Notes: generated by a model not told the origin, from the sequence alone. DNA of 64,000 nucleotides from CBDATA01 sp965202845 (GCA_965202845.1 OZ241856.1:1860001-1924000); one strand, 5' to 3'. Positions 8,057 through 16,895 are shown, counted from the stretch's first letter. Translations and numbers: made by a program.

Positions 8057-9152
8057 GATTCCGGGCGGGGGAGATGGGCCCGGATCAGCCGGTGGAATCT
8101 TCGAGCAGCCGGGCGCCGAAATCCGCCTCGTCGGTCGCCGAAAACGCAGCGGCGGCGATCCGGGACTCGTCCGCCGACGCCAGCGTCCCGGCGAGCGAGC
8201 CGGGGAACCCGGGCGCGAGCGCGATGCCCCGCTGCCGAAGAATTTCTGCGGCGAACCGAACCCGGGACTGCGCCAGCCCTTCCTTCCGACCTTCCTCCCG
8301 GCGGGTTCCGCCCAGCCAGCCGAGCAGCGGATCGTCCTCCGGCTGCGTCCCCTCCGCCTCACCCATCCGCTCCCCCACCCGCCGAGCCACCAGCGTCGCG
8401 CTCCGCAAATCCGGAACGTTCAGCACCGCATGCAGCTCCCAGGCCCGGAGACCAGGAAACGCGACGCTCTCCAGAACCCGCTGGTAGACGCCGTCCCCCA
8501 GCCGGTAGATCGTGAACCCGGGGAGCAGACCCCAAGGACGACCCGGAGTCTGCAGATCGGGAACCTCCACCCAGACCTCCGGGAGACCCCAATCCGCGTA
8601 GCGGCGCAGCTTGTTCCGCCGCACATCGGTCGCGTTGTCCACCTCCAGCACCACATCCGGCCAGTCGTGCTCCCCCTGGATCGCCGGGCCGACAGACGGC
8701 AGCCGCGCCCGACCCGGACGCACGTACACCGCAAGGTCCGGATGCATGATGTCCCCCGGACGCCGCTCCAGCCCGAGCGTCCGCAATCCCATCGTCCCGT
8801 AGACGCCCAGCGGAGAGCCCCGCACCTGCGACACCCGCACCAGGAAATCGGCCAGAACCTGGGGAGCCCGGGCGTGGAGCGCGCCCTCCTCCCGCGCGAC
8901 CCAAGCCGTCCCGCTCGCCTGATGCCAGTACTCGAAGCGCCGTCCCCGGCACTTGCCCCCGGCCAGATCCGACTCGGCGGCCGGAACCGCATCGCACCCC
9001 ACGAAATCCAGGTCCAGGTTCCTGAGGAAGCGCATCCGAAGCGCATAGTCAAACCCCGCCCGCCGCTTCTCCGGCCGCACGTCCGCTGGCCGCTCCCGAA
9101 CGCTGGTCCCGGCCCCGTTGCCCACGCCCGGCAGTATAGCCTTCCTCCCGAC
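8057..9152. repeat. Tandem direct repeat, copy 1 (about 1.1 kb)
   Basis: This segment and 9155-10249 match almost base for base, including the flanks of the coding region on both sides (GATTCCGGGCGGGGG at one end, GCAGTATAGCCTTCC at the other). Scattered single-base changes and one 1-nt length difference near the end separate them. Each copy carries one complete Uma2-like gene. There are no transposase, inverted ends or target duplications. Confidence 0.92.
8085..9125 (-). CDS. Uma2-like PD-(D/E)XK nuclease family protein, copy 1
   Basis: 346 residues from GTG 9125. The core at about 125-200 has the Uma2/DUF820 pattern: HPDLAVYV (Asp130), DVVLEVDN (Glu161, Asp163), NKLRRYADWGLPEVWV (Lys172). 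That is a restriction-enzyme-like fold with plausible metal ligands. It has an extra N-terminal part of about 120 residues compared with typical 190-residue Uma2 proteins, and a C-terminal helical tail (RREEGRKEGLAQSRVRFAAE) like those on Rpn/Uma2 relatives. Its biological role is unknown; such genes are often multi-copy. It differs from copy 2 at only about six residues. Confidence 0.85.
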   Translation of the reverse strand: MGNGAGTSVRERPADVRPEKRRAGFDYALRMRFLRNLDLDFVGCDAVPAAESDLAGGKCRGRRFEYWHQASGTAWVAREEGALHARAPQVLADFLVRVSQVRGSPLGVYGTMGLRTLGLERRPGDIMHPDLAVYVRPGRARLPSVGPAIQGEHDWPDVVLEVDNATDVRRNKLRRYADWGLPEVWVEVPDLQTPGRPWGLLPGFTIYRLGDGVYQRVLESVAFPGLRAWELHAVLNVPDLRSATLVARRVGERMGEAEGTQPEDDPLLGWLGGTRREEGRKEGLAQSRVRFAAEILRQRGIALAPGFPGSLAGTLASADESRIAAAAFSATDEADFGARLLEDSTG

Positions 9153-9154
9153 TG

Positions 9155-10249
9155 GATTCCGGGCGGGGGAGATGGGCCCGGATCAGTCGGTGGAATCTTC
9201 GAGCAGTCGGGCGCCGAAATCCGCCTCGTCGGTCGCCGAAAACGCGGCGGCGGCGACCCGGGACTCGTCCGCCGACGCCAGCGCCCCGGCGAGCGAGCCG
9301 GGGAAGCCGGGCGCGAGCGCGATGCCCCGTCGCCGAAGAATTTCTGCGGCGAACCGAACCCGGGACTGCGCCAGACCCTCTTTCCGGCCCTCCTCCCGGC
9401 GGGTTCCGCCCAGCCAGCCGAGCAGCGGATCGTCCTCCGGCTGCGTCCCCTCCACCTCACCCATCCGCTCCCCCACCCGCCGAGCCACCAGTGTCGCGCT
9501 CCGCAAATCCGGAACGTTCAGCACCGCATGCAGCTCCCAGGCCCGGAGACCAGGAAACGCGACGCTCTCCAGAACCCGCTGGTAGACGCCGTCACCCAGC
9601 CGGTAGATCGTGAACCCGGGGAGCAGCCCCCAAGGACGACCCGGAGTCTGCAGATCGGGAACCTCCACCCAGACCTCCGGGAGACCCCAATCCGCATAGC
9701 GGCGCAGCTTGTTCCGCCGCACATCAGTCGCGTTGTCCACCTCCAGAACCACATCCGGCCAGTCGTGCTCCCCCTGGATCGCCGGGCCGACAGACGGCAG
9801 CCGCGCCCGACCCGGACGCACGTACACCGCAAGGTCCGGATGCATGATGTCCCCCGGACGCCGCTCCAGCCCGAGCGTCCGCAATCCCAGCGTCCCGTAG
9901 ACGCCCAGCGGAGAGCCCCGCACCTGCGACACCCGCACCAGGAAATCGGCCAGAACCTGGGGAGCCCGGGCGTGGAGCGCGCCCTCCTCCCGCGCGACCC
10001 ACGCCGTCCCGCTCGCCTGATGCCAGTACTCGAAGCGCCGTCCCCGGCACTTGCCCCCGGCCAGATCCGACTCGGCGGCCGGAACCGCATCGCACCCCAC
10101 GAAATCCAGGTCCAGGTTCCTGAGGAAGCGCATCCGAAGCGCATAGTCAAACCCCGCCCGCCGCTTCTCCGGCCGCACGTCCGCCGGCCGCTCCCGAACG
10201 CTAGTCCCGGCCCCGTTGCCCACGCCCGGCAGTATAGCCTTCCCCCGAC
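9155..10249. repeat. Tandem direct repeat, copy 2 (about 1.1 kb)
   Basis: Second unit of the tandem duplication, offset 1098 bp from copy 1 and separated from it by only 2-3 bp. Its distal end reaches to within about 25 bp of the phoB start, so the duplication lies directly upstream of phoB. Confidence 0.92.
9183..10223 (-). CDS. Uma2-like PD-(D/E)XK nuclease family protein, copy 2
   Basis: 346 residues from GTG 10223, with the same motifs and length as copy 1 (probable metal ligands Asp130, Glu161, Asp163; Lys172). Differences include L for M in GTLGLRT, V for A in GEVEGTQ, R for Q in EILRRRG and ALASADESRV for TLASADESRI. Both copies are intact, so both could be expressed. The gene is divergent from phoB (51 bp between starts), so their promoters must overlap. 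A TATACT hexamer lies 7 nt before the GTG in both copies. Confidence 0.85.
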   Translation of the reverse strand: MGNGAGTSVRERPADVRPEKRRAGFDYALRMRFLRNLDLDFVGCDAVPAAESDLAGGKCRGRRFEYWHQASGTAWVAREEGALHARAPQVLADFLVRVSQVRGSPLGVYGTLGLRTLGLERRPGDIMHPDLAVYVRPGRARLPSVGPAIQGEHDWPDVVLEVDNATDVRRNKLRRYADWGLPEVWVEVPDLQTPGRPWGLLPGFTIYRLGDGVYQRVLESVAFPGLRAWELHAVLNVPDLRSATLVARRVGERMGEVEGTQPEDDPLLGWLGGTRREEGRKEGLAQSRVRFAAEILRRRGIALAPGFPGSLAGALASADESRVAAAAFSATDEADFGARLLEDSTD

Positions 10250-10274
10250 AGGATCCCTCTCGCCGCCGAACGCC

Positions 10275-10985
10275 ATGCCCAAGCACATCCTGGTCATCGA
10301 GGACGACCCGGCTATCGTGGAGCTGGTCCAGTTCAACCTCGAGCGCGAGTCCTACCGGGTCGCCTCGGCGAAAACCGGCTCTGACGGCCTGACCGCGATC
10401 CGCCAGCAGAAGCCGGATCTGGTGATCCTTGACCTGATGCTGCCGGAGAAGGGAGGGTTCGAGATCTGCCGCGAGGTTCGCGGCGACCCCTCGCTGGCGA
10501 CGCTGCCGATCATCATGCTGACCGCCCGCGGCGAGGAGCCGGATCGCATCGCCGGCCTCGAACTCGGCGCCGACGACTACATCACCAAGCCGTTCAGCCC
10601 CCGGGAACTGGTGGCGCGGGTGGGAGCGGTGCTGCGACGCACAGCGCGACGGCCCGGCGGGACGTCGAGCCGGGAAGCCGAGCCGATCCGCGCCGGGGAG
10701 CTCCTCATCGACCCGGCAGCCTTCCGGGTGGAGCGGGACGGAGTCCCCATCCCCATGACCAACCTGGAGTTCCGGTTGCTGCACCATCTGGCCTCCCGTC
10801 CCGGCCAGATGTGTTCCCGGGACCGGATTCTCGACGAGGTCTGGGGCGAGGACACCTGGGTGACCCACCGGAGCGTGGACGCCTATGTGCGGCGGCTGCG
10901 CCAGAAGATCGACCAGCCGGGAAAGCCGTCGATGCTCGCGACCGTGCGCGGCGCCGGCTATCGCTTCGAGATCGGTGGCGCGTAG
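10275..10985 (+). CDS. phoB: PhoB-type response regulator
   Basis: 236 residues from ATG 10275. Receiver domain (1-120) with acidic pocket Asp10-Asp11, phospho-acceptor Asp53 (VILDLMLP), Thr83 region (MLTARG) and Lys105 (ITKPFSP). A winged-helix OmpR/PhoB DNA-binding domain (about 140-233) ends VRGAGYRFE. The histidine kinase gene starts inside the last codons, so the two form a two-component pair. The family controls phosphate-starvation genes. No pst or phoU genes are in view, so the phosphate role is inferred from similarity only. Confidence 0.92.
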   Translation: MPKHILVIEDDPAIVELVQFNLERESYRVASAKTGSDGLTAIRQQKPDLVILDLMLPEKGGFEICREVRGDPSLATLPIIMLTARGEEPDRIAGLELGADDYITKPFSPRELVARVGAVLRRTARRPGGTSSREAEPIRAGELLIDPAAFRVERDGVPIPMTNLEFRLLHHLASRPGQMCSRDRILDEVWGEDTWVTHRSVDAYVRRLRQKIDQPGKPSMLATVRGAGYRFEIGGA

Positions 10986-12804
10986 CGCCGGGACGCCGGG
11001 GCGCGGAGACCGCCGACGCCGGGTTCCGCGCCTCGCCATCCGCCTGACCCTCGCGAGCCTCGTCGTCATGGCGACGCCGCTCGTCGCGGTGCTGGCGGTG
11101 GTGACTTCGACCGTGCGCGAGACCATGGTCACGACCACCTTCGACCGTCTCGACTCGGTCGCGGACATCGCGCTCGCCCACCCCCCGGAGGATCACTCGG
11201 ACGACGGCCTCTCGGCATGGGTCGTCACGTTGGCGAAGCCCGACGCCGAGCGCCGGGTCACCCTGGTCACCCGCGAAGGCAAGGTGCTGGCCGACTCCCA
11301 CAACGACCCGGTCGTCATGGACAACCACGCGGACCGCCCGGAAATCGCAGCCGCGTTCCGGGAAGGCTACGGGCGATCCCAGCGGTTCAGCGCCACCCGC
11401 GGCGAAGCTCTGACCTATGTCGCGGTGCGTCCTGCCTGGCGCTCGGACCGGGTCGTCCGGTTCTCTGCGCCGGTCGTCCTGATCGAGGAGACCACCCGCT
11501 CCATCCTCACCCCGGTCGTCCTGATCGCGCTCCTGGTCGTTGGGCTCGCCGCAGCGGCCTCGTTCGGTTACGCGGGACGCTTCTCGGAGCGGATCGCCGC
11601 CATTTCCCGCTTCTCGGAGCGGGTCGCGAGCGGCGACCTCCGCCCGGCGGACATCCCGCCCCGCAAGGACGGGCTGGACGAGCTGGTCGCCTCGCTCAAC
11701 CGCGCCGCCGCCCGCCTCCAGAAGAGCATCACGTCGCTCACCAACGAGCGCAACCGGGGAAGAGCGATCCTCTCCAGCATGGGCGAAGGGGTCGCGGTCA
11801 TGGATCCCGGACTGCGCATCCGCTATCTGAATGCGTCCTTCCGGCAATTGCTCCAGCTTCCCGGCGGTTCATGGAAGGATTTCGCCGGGCGCAAGGCCAA
11901 GCGGACCATCCCGGCGCGCCAGCTGGTCCGGATGGCGCAAAAGGCGCTCAAGGGGGAGCGCAGCGAAGTCGAAGTCTCGCTCGCCGGGCGGGAGATCCTG
12001 GCGCGCGCCGCGCCAGTCCGGTCCAGCCTTCCCGGAACGGCGACGGCGGAGCAAGCCGAAGCGCCGCTCGGGGCGGTTCTGGTGCTGACCGACGTGACCG
12101 AACTGCACCGGCTGGAGCGGGTGCGCCGCGACTTCGTGGCCAATCTCTCCCACGAACTCAAGACTCCGCTCACTTCCATCCAGGGCTTCGCCGAAACCCT
12201 GATGGGCGGCGGGGTCGAGGACGGCGACCAGCAGCGGAGGTTTCTGGGCCGCATCCACGAACACGCGGTGCGGCTTTCGCGCACGACCGACGATCTCCTC
12301 AAGCTGGCCCGCATGGAGGGCGGCAAGCAGCAACCGGCCCTGCGTCCGGTGGATGTCGGGGATGTGATCCAGAGCGTGCTGGACTCGACGAACGTGAAGT
12401 CCGGAAACCGCGCGCTGACCTGGCGGAAAGGACCGGGCGTCGGCCCGATCCGAACCGATCCCGACCTGCTCGCCGAAATCCTCCACAACCTGGTGGACAA
12501 CGCGGTCCAGTACTCGGCGGACGACGGACGGATCGAGATCGAAGCCGCCGTCGCCGATGACGGCGATCTCCTGTGCATCTCGGTCACCGATGACGGCGCC
12601 GGGATTCCCGAAAAGCACCGGGAACGGATATTCGAGCGCTTCTACCGCGTCGACCAGGCGCGGTCCCGCGCCGCCGGAGGCACCGGACTCGGACTGGCCA
12701 TCGCCAAGCACGCCGCCGAGCTCCTTTCGGGACGCCTCCAAGTGGAGAGCGCTCCCGAACGGGGATCCCGCTTTTCGCTGTTCCTTCCCCGGGGCGGCGA
12801 CTGA
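10975..12804 (+). CDS. phoR: PhoR-type sensor histidine kinase
   Basis: 609 residues from GTG 10975, overlapping phoB by 11 nt. Order: transmembrane helix (about 22-45), periplasmic sensor (about 46-165; contains a dCache/PhoR-like SWVVTLAK region), second helix (about 180-200), HAMP (about 200-255), PAS (about 260-370), HisKA with phospho-acceptor His393 in LSHELKTPLTSI, and a HATPase with N box (LHNLVDNAVQYS), G1 (VTDDGAGIP), F box (FERFYRVD) and G2 (GGTGLGLAIAKH). It autophosphorylates and passes phosphate to the adjacent regulator. Confidence 0.92.
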   Translation: MARSAGTPGRGDRRRRVPRLAIRLTLASLVVMATPLVAVLAVVTSTVRETMVTTTFDRLDSVADIALAHPPEDHSDDGLSAWVVTLAKPDAERRVTLVTREGKVLADSHNDPVVMDNHADRPEIAAAFREGYGRSQRFSATRGEALTYVAVRPAWRSDRVVRFSAPVVLIEETTRSILTPVVLIALLVVGLAAAASFGYAGRFSERIAAISRFSERVASGDLRPADIPPRKDGLDELVASLNRAAARLQKSITSLTNERNRGRAILSSMGEGVAVMDPGLRIRYLNASFRQLLQLPGGSWKDFAGRKAKRTIPARQLVRMAQKALKGERSEVEVSLAGREILARAAPVRSSLPGTATAEQAEAPLGAVLVLTDVTELHRLERVRRDFVANLSHELKTPLTSIQGFAETLMGGGVEDGDQQRRFLGRIHEHAVRLSRTTDDLLKLARMEGGKQQPALRPVDVGDVIQSVLDSTNVKSGNRALTWRKGPGVGPIRTDPDLLAEILHNLVDNAVQYSADDGRIEIEAAVADDGDLLCISVTDDGAGIPEKHRERIFERFYRVDQARSRAAGGTGLGLAIAKHAAELLSGRLQVESAPERGSRFSLFLPRGGD

Positions 12805-12823
12805 CCGGCCCCCGACCCCTTCT

Positions 12824-13300
12824 TCAGGGGCGTCGCTGCCGCATGCAGCCGTCGCAGGGAACGACTTCACCCCGGAAACGAACTTCGAATTCCAGCATCG
12901 CCCATCGGGGGGAATCCATCAGGTACACCTCGAACTCGCGCCGTCCCCCGACACGCAAGGGACCGGTTCGCCACTCCCTCCCTTCATCCAGAAGATTTCC
13001 GGAGGAATCGAACAACCTGGCCCACACCGTCCAGTCCCCGGACGGAAAGTCGACGGCGCCGGTGTTCCGAACGTAGCCTTCGACTTCCAGGAACGTTCCC
13101 GATCTCTCGCGCTCCACTTCCACTTCGACGTCGTACACCCGCACCCCCGGCTGCCGGGGTTCGGGCGCCGGGGCAGTCGGTCCCACCCGCCGACGGACCT
13201 CGGCGCCGCTTCTGTCGGACGTCGGACTTGAACCCGCACCCCCACACCCCAAAAGCCCCCAGGCAACGAACAGGACAACCGCGCTGATGAAGAGTCTCAT
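12824..13300 (-). CDS. Small lipoprotein with FxLYD-like domain
   Basis: 158 residues from ATG 13300. Signal peptide with lipobox GLLGC, so Cys19 would be lipidated. A Ser/Pro-rich linker precedes a beta-sandwich-like domain (about 55-145; VEVEVERERSGTFLEVEGYV, NTGAVDFPSGDWTVWARLFD, LRVGGRREFEVYL) that resembles FxLYD/CARDB domains. A CDGC motif sits near the C-terminus. Convergent with phoR (stops 19 bp apart) and following RNase R in the same direction by 19 bp, so it may be co-transcribed with it. Function unknown. Confidence 0.75.
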   Translation of the reverse strand: MRLFISAVVLFVAWGLLGCGGAGSSPTSDRSGAEVRRRVGPTAPAPEPRQPGVRVYDVEVEVERERSGTFLEVEGYVRNTGAVDFPSGDWTVWARLFDSSGNLLDEGREWRTGPLRVGGRREFEVYLMDSPRWAMLEFEVRFRGEVVPCDGCMRQRRP

Positions 13301-13319
13301 GGCTCCTCCCGCCGGGAGT

Positions 13320-15164
13320 CTACGCCAGAACGAACTCGAGCGCGCCGGTGAATCGCTCCACCCGGGCGATCTGCGCTTCGACCCGATCCCCGATCCGGAA
13401 TCGGCGTCCGGTTCGCCGGCCGCGAAGCGAATGACTCCGGCGGTCGAAGCGAAAGTCGTCCCCGGCGAGGGTGTCCATCGGGACCAGGCCGTCCGCCGGA
13501 AACTCCTCAATCTCCACCCGGAGGCCGAACCGCCCGGCCTCCGCCACCCGCGCCGGAAAGACCTCGCCGAGCCGGGCGCCCAGCAGCGCCGCGATGCCGA
13601 GATCCACCACCATCCGCTCGGCGGCTTCGGCGGCGCGTTCGGCGCGGGACGTCTGGATCGCCAGTCCTTCGAGATCATGAGGCGCCTCCTCTCCGGCGAG
13701 CGCCCGGTGGACGACCAGATCCGGATACCGCCGGATCGGCGAGGTGAAGTGGGCGTAGTCGGGAAGCGCGAGCGCGAAATGCCCGCGCGGGCGCGCGTCG
13801 TAGACCGCCCGCTCGAGGCTCCGCAGCAACCGTCGGCGCAGGAAGGGGGCCTCCCGCCGGTCCCGGATGCGCTCCAGCAGGTTGGCAAATTCCGCCGGAC
13901 CGGGGAAGGCGCCGAGACGTTCGCCGAAGACGGCGAGGAGGTCGCGGAAGCGATCCACCCGCTCCGGGGAGGGGGCGGGATGGACCCGATGGAGCGCCGG
14001 GACGCTCCGTTCGCGGAGGCGCCGGGCGACCGCCTGGTTGGCGGCCAGCATGCATTCCTCCACCAGCCGGTGGGCCGCGTTCGTCTCCACCCGCCGGGCG
14101 TCCATCGGCGCCCCGGACTCGTCGAGTTCCAGCCTGCGTTCCGGCATATCAAGATCCAGGGCGCCCCGGGCCCGTCGCGCCGCGCCCAGGGCGGCGGCCG
14201 CGGCGCCGAGCAAGCGCACCGTTTCCGGAATCTCGCCCGCCGGAGAGCCGGCGAGCATGGCCATACCCTCTTCGTAGGAGAGGCGCGCCCGACTGCGAAT
14301 CCCCGCCGCCACGAACCGCGCTTCGCGGACCTCCCCTTCGGGCGCCACCCGGAGCAGGACCGAGCGGACGAGCCGGTCCTCGCCGGGGCGAAGCGAGCAG
14401 ATTCCGGCAGAGAGCGGTTCAGGGAGCATCGGGATGACCAGTCCGGGGAGATAGACCGAGGTTCCGCGGCGGGCGGCTTCCCGGTCCATCGGCCCGCCTG
14501 CCGGGACGTGCGCCGCCACGTCGGCGATGTGGACCCCGACCTCGAAGCCCCCGTCAGGAAGCCGGGAGACGCTCAGCGCGTCGTCGTGGTCGCGGGCGTC
14601 CTCCGGGTCCATCGTGCACACCGTCCATCCGCGGAAATCCTCGCGTCCGCCGAGATCGAACGAGCGCGGCGTCCGCTCCGCCTCCTCGATCGCGGCGCGC
14701 GGAAAGACGCTGCGAATGCCGTAGCGGTGGAGGGCCGCCCGGGTTCCGGCTTCGAGGTCCGACCGGTGTCCGAACACCCGCTCCACCCGGGCGACCGGCG
14801 CTCCTCCGGGCGTGCTCTGCATCCGCACCGCCACCAGGTCCTCCGGCTGGAAGCGGCCCGGTTCCGCAATGCGCGCCTCCCGACTCCACGAACCTTCCCG
14901 GACCACCACCCGGTCGCCCCGGCCCGCCACCACCCCGATGAGTGGCGTCTCGCTCCGGCGCAGCACCCGGACCACTTCCGCCTCCTGCCGGCCGCGGCGG
15001 GAGCGGAAGAGCGGCGCCGCCTCCACCAGATCGCCGGGGAACGCCGCCCCCATCCGCCCCCGGGTGATGTGCCATTCCTCTCCGCCGGCGGACTCGGGGG
15101 CGACCCATCCCCCGCCGCCCCGATCCCCGGAGAGCGCGCCGCGGACGAGGCGGGGCAGCGCCAC
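13320..15164 (-). CDS. rnr: RNase R/RNase II-family 3'-5' exoribonuclease
   Basis: 614 residues from GTG 15164. Cold-shock/OB domains occupy about 20-150, the RNB catalytic domain about 175-520 (TMDPEDARDHDDALSVSRL holds the conserved Asp cluster binding catalytic Mg; HFTSPIRRYPDLVVHR is the second signature), and an S1 domain about 545-612. It degrades structured RNA processively from the 3' end. It is shorter than enterobacterial RNase R (about 800), lacking the N-terminal helix-turn-helix and the Lys-rich tail. Divergent from the tRNA-Leu gene, 26 bp away. Confidence 0.92.
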   Translation of the reverse strand: MALPRLVRGALSGDRGGGGWVAPESAGGEEWHITRGRMGAAFPGDLVEAAPLFRSRRGRQEAEVVRVLRRSETPLIGVVAGRGDRVVVREGSWSREARIAEPGRFQPEDLVAVRMQSTPGGAPVARVERVFGHRSDLEAGTRAALHRYGIRSVFPRAAIEEAERTPRSFDLGGREDFRGWTVCTMDPEDARDHDDALSVSRLPDGGFEVGVHIADVAAHVPAGGPMDREAARRGTSVYLPGLVIPMLPEPLSAGICSLRPGEDRLVRSVLLRVAPEGEVREARFVAAGIRSRARLSYEEGMAMLAGSPAGEIPETVRLLGAAAAALGAARRARGALDLDMPERRLELDESGAPMDARRVETNAAHRLVEECMLAANQAVARRLRERSVPALHRVHPAPSPERVDRFRDLLAVFGERLGAFPGPAEFANLLERIRDRREAPFLRRRLLRSLERAVYDARPRGHFALALPDYAHFTSPIRRYPDLVVHRALAGEEAPHDLEGLAIQTSRAERAAEAAERMVVDLGIAALLGARLGEVFPARVAEAGRFGLRVEIEEFPADGLVPMDTLAGDDFRFDRRSHSLRGRRTGRRFRIGDRVEAQIARVERFTGALEFVLA

Positions 15165-15190
15165 CGGTGCTACAATGCGCGTCTGCGCGT

Positions 15191-15277
15191 GCCGAAGTGG
15201 CGGAACGGCAGACGCGCTGCGTTCAGGGCGCAGTACTCCTTGCGGGTGTCAGGGTTCAAATCCCTGCTTCGGCACCA
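15191..15277 (+). tRNA. tRNA-Leu (anticodon CAG)
   Basis: Acceptor arms GCCGAAG/CTTCGGC pair perfectly. The anticodon loop is TTCAGGG (anticodon CAG) on a CTGCG/CGCAG stem, followed by a long class II variable arm and a GGTTCAAATCC T arm. ACCA at the 3' end means the CCA tail is encoded. It reads CUG, a leading Leu codon in this GC-rich genome. A TACAAT hexamer at 15171-15176 is placed as a -10 box, about 15 bp before the tRNA. Confidence 0.96.
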
Positions 15278-15420
15278 GCGCGCATTCCGTCGGCCTCCCG
15301 GGGCCGTCGCCAAACAGTGGACATGAGGATCGGGCGATTATAGGGGGCGCTCTCCCATTACCATTCGCCCCCTTGCGCCGGTCCGGGCGACGGATCGGCG
15401 TCTCGCCCACACGTCGCGCT

Positions 15421-15502
15421 GCGAAAGTGGCGGAACCGGCAGACGCGCTGGATTTAGGATCCAGTGGGGCAACCCGTGGGGGTTCGAATCCCCCCTTTCG
15501 CA
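15421..15502 (+). tRNA. tRNA-Leu (anticodon TAG)
   Basis: Acceptor arms GCGAAAG/CTTTCGC pair perfectly, with discriminator A at 15502. The anticodon loop is TTTAGGA (anticodon TAG) on a CTGGA/TCCAG stem. There is a class II variable arm (TGGGGCAACCCGT) and a GGTTCGAATCC T arm. The CCA tail is not encoded, unlike the neighbouring tRNA-Leu. It decodes CUN codons. It sits between tRNA-Leu(CAG) and trigger factor; the 143-bp gap before it shows no gene. Confidence 0.96.
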
Positions 15503-15564
15503 GCCGGCCGGCCCCTTCGGGTTCCGCGCCCCTTCCCCGGAAAAAGACGCACCAGCCCCACCCC

Positions 15565-16890
15565 ATGACAAGCGAAACCATCGAGGGACTCGAAATCGAG
15601 CAGTTGGAGAAGGGGCAGAGCCATCGCACGTTCCGGGTGACCATTCCCGAGGGAGAGTTTGCGAACGCGACCCGGCGCGAACTCGCCGCGTTTCGCCGGG
15701 ACCTCACTGTGCGCGGGTTTCGCAAGGGTCGAGCGCCGTGGTCGTTGGTCGAAGTCCGTCACGGCGAAGACGCGAGACGATCCGCGGCATACGAGCTCCT
15801 GCAGCGCGCCAGCCAGGAATGCGCCGACCGGTTCGGCTTGGTCGAGATCGCGCCAGCTTCCGCCCACCTGGAGACTTTCGCCAGCGGCAGCGCGCTGATC
15901 GGGCGCGTCGTGTTGAGCGTCAACCCCGAACTGGGGCGCATCGACCACTCCGGCATCAAGGTGCGCGGCGAGACGCGCGATGTCACCGAAGCGGACATCG
16001 GCAACGTTCTGGAACAGCTGCGGCGGGAACACGCGCCGCTCGGCCCGGTGGGTCCCCGGGGCCTCGCCGACGGGGACGCCGCTGAGGGCGACCTGGAGGA
16101 GACCGAAATCGACGAGGAGGGCAATCCGCGCCATCGCACGCCGCCGACGGTTCACAACGGGATCCGCATCGGCATCGGGGACGCCCACTACCACCCGGCG
16201 CTCCAGGAAGCCCTGCAGGGGGCGCAGGAAGGCGACACGGTGTCCGCCACGGTGCGATTCGACGAGACCGGCGCGGATCGCGAACGCGCCGGCCGCACAT
16301 TCCGGGTGCGCTACACCGTGCGAAAGGCGCTGACCCCGATGCTGCCCGCGCTCGACGACCACTTCGCCCGGCGGCTCGGCAAGGACTCGCTGCTCGCGCT
16401 GCGGGGAGACCTCCGCGACCAACTGCGCGCGGAATTCCGGAAGCGGAACGAACGGGTCCTCGATGCCCGCATCCTCGCCGAACTACGGCGGAAGAATCCG
16501 CTGGCGCCGCCCCCCGGCATCGTGAAGCACGGCGTCAACCTGGAAATCCTGCGCCTCAGAAGACAATTCGCACAAGCCGGGCGAGGCGACGAATGGACCG
16601 GGGATGTCGACGAGAAGGCGAGGAAGCAGTTTCAGCCCCAGGTCGAGACGGATATCGCCTATACCTTCCTGCTGGACGCCCTCGTCGAGCAGGAAACGAT
16701 CCGTTCTGCGCCGGAGGATCTGGAGGCCGAAATCGCCCGCGCCGCAAGGGAACGGAACGAGACGCCCCAGGTCACGCGCGCGAAGCTGGAGGAGGCCGGC
16801 GACCTCCCCCGGATCGAATCCCAGCTCCGGCGGGATGCGGCCCGCCGCTTCCTGCGCGAGCGCGTCGAAGTCATCCTCGAAACCCCCTGA
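15565..16890 (+). CDS. tig: Trigger factor (ribosome-associated chaperone)
   Basis: 441 residues from ATG 15565. The N-terminal ribosome-binding domain carries VRGFRKGRAPWSLVEVRHG, the GFRxGxxP signature that docks on ribosomal protein L23. A PPIase (FKBP-like) domain (about 150-255) and a C-terminal helical chaperone domain follow. It folds nascent chains at the exit tunnel. clpP follows at 5 bp, the widespread tig-clpP order. The PPIase region has an acidic insertion (GDLEETEIDEEGNPRH) and diverges from the E. coli version, so isomerase activity is uncertain. Confidence 0.93.
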   Translation: MTSETIEGLEIEQLEKGQSHRTFRVTIPEGEFANATRRELAAFRRDLTVRGFRKGRAPWSLVEVRHGEDARRSAAYELLQRASQECADRFGLVEIAPASAHLETFASGSALIGRVVLSVNPELGRIDHSGIKVRGETRDVTEADIGNVLEQLRREHAPLGPVGPRGLADGDAAEGDLEETEIDEEGNPRHRTPPTVHNGIRIGIGDAHYHPALQEALQGAQEGDTVSATVRFDETGADRERAGRTFRVRYTVRKALTPMLPALDDHFARRLGKDSLLALRGDLRDQLRAEFRKRNERVLDARILAELRRKNPLAPPPGIVKHGVNLEILRLRRQFAQAGRGDEWTGDVDEKARKQFQPQVETDIAYTFLLDALVEQETIRSAPEDLEAEIARAARERNETPQVTRAKLEEAGDLPRIESQLRRDAARRFLRERVEVILETP

Positions 16891-16895
16891 TCTCC

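Noticed and set aside
5231..8362. Long minus-strand open frame running into the beta-helix lipoprotein from upstream
   Set aside because: The upstream part is an out-of-frame reading of the TonB receptor; the real lipoprotein starts at GTG 5230 with its lipobox.
5767..8487. Long plus-strand open frame opposite the TonB receptor
   Set aside because: High-GC antisense frame with Arg/Gly/His-rich low-complexity product and no motifs; the minus strand encodes clear receptor domains.
8057..10249. Tandem repeat as an insertion sequence or composite transposon
   Set aside because: No transposase, no terminal inverted repeats and no target duplication; the units are simple head-to-tail gene copies.
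10705..11847. Minus-strand frames opposite phoB/phoR
   Set aside because: Products are Arg/Gly/Asp-rich and motif-free; the plus strand has clear receiver, HAMP, HisKA and HATPase motifs.
12816..12830. CCCCT/AGGGG hairpin between phoR and the lipoprotein as a terminator
   Set aside because: Five-base stem with no T run on either strand; it also overlaps the lipoprotein stop codon.
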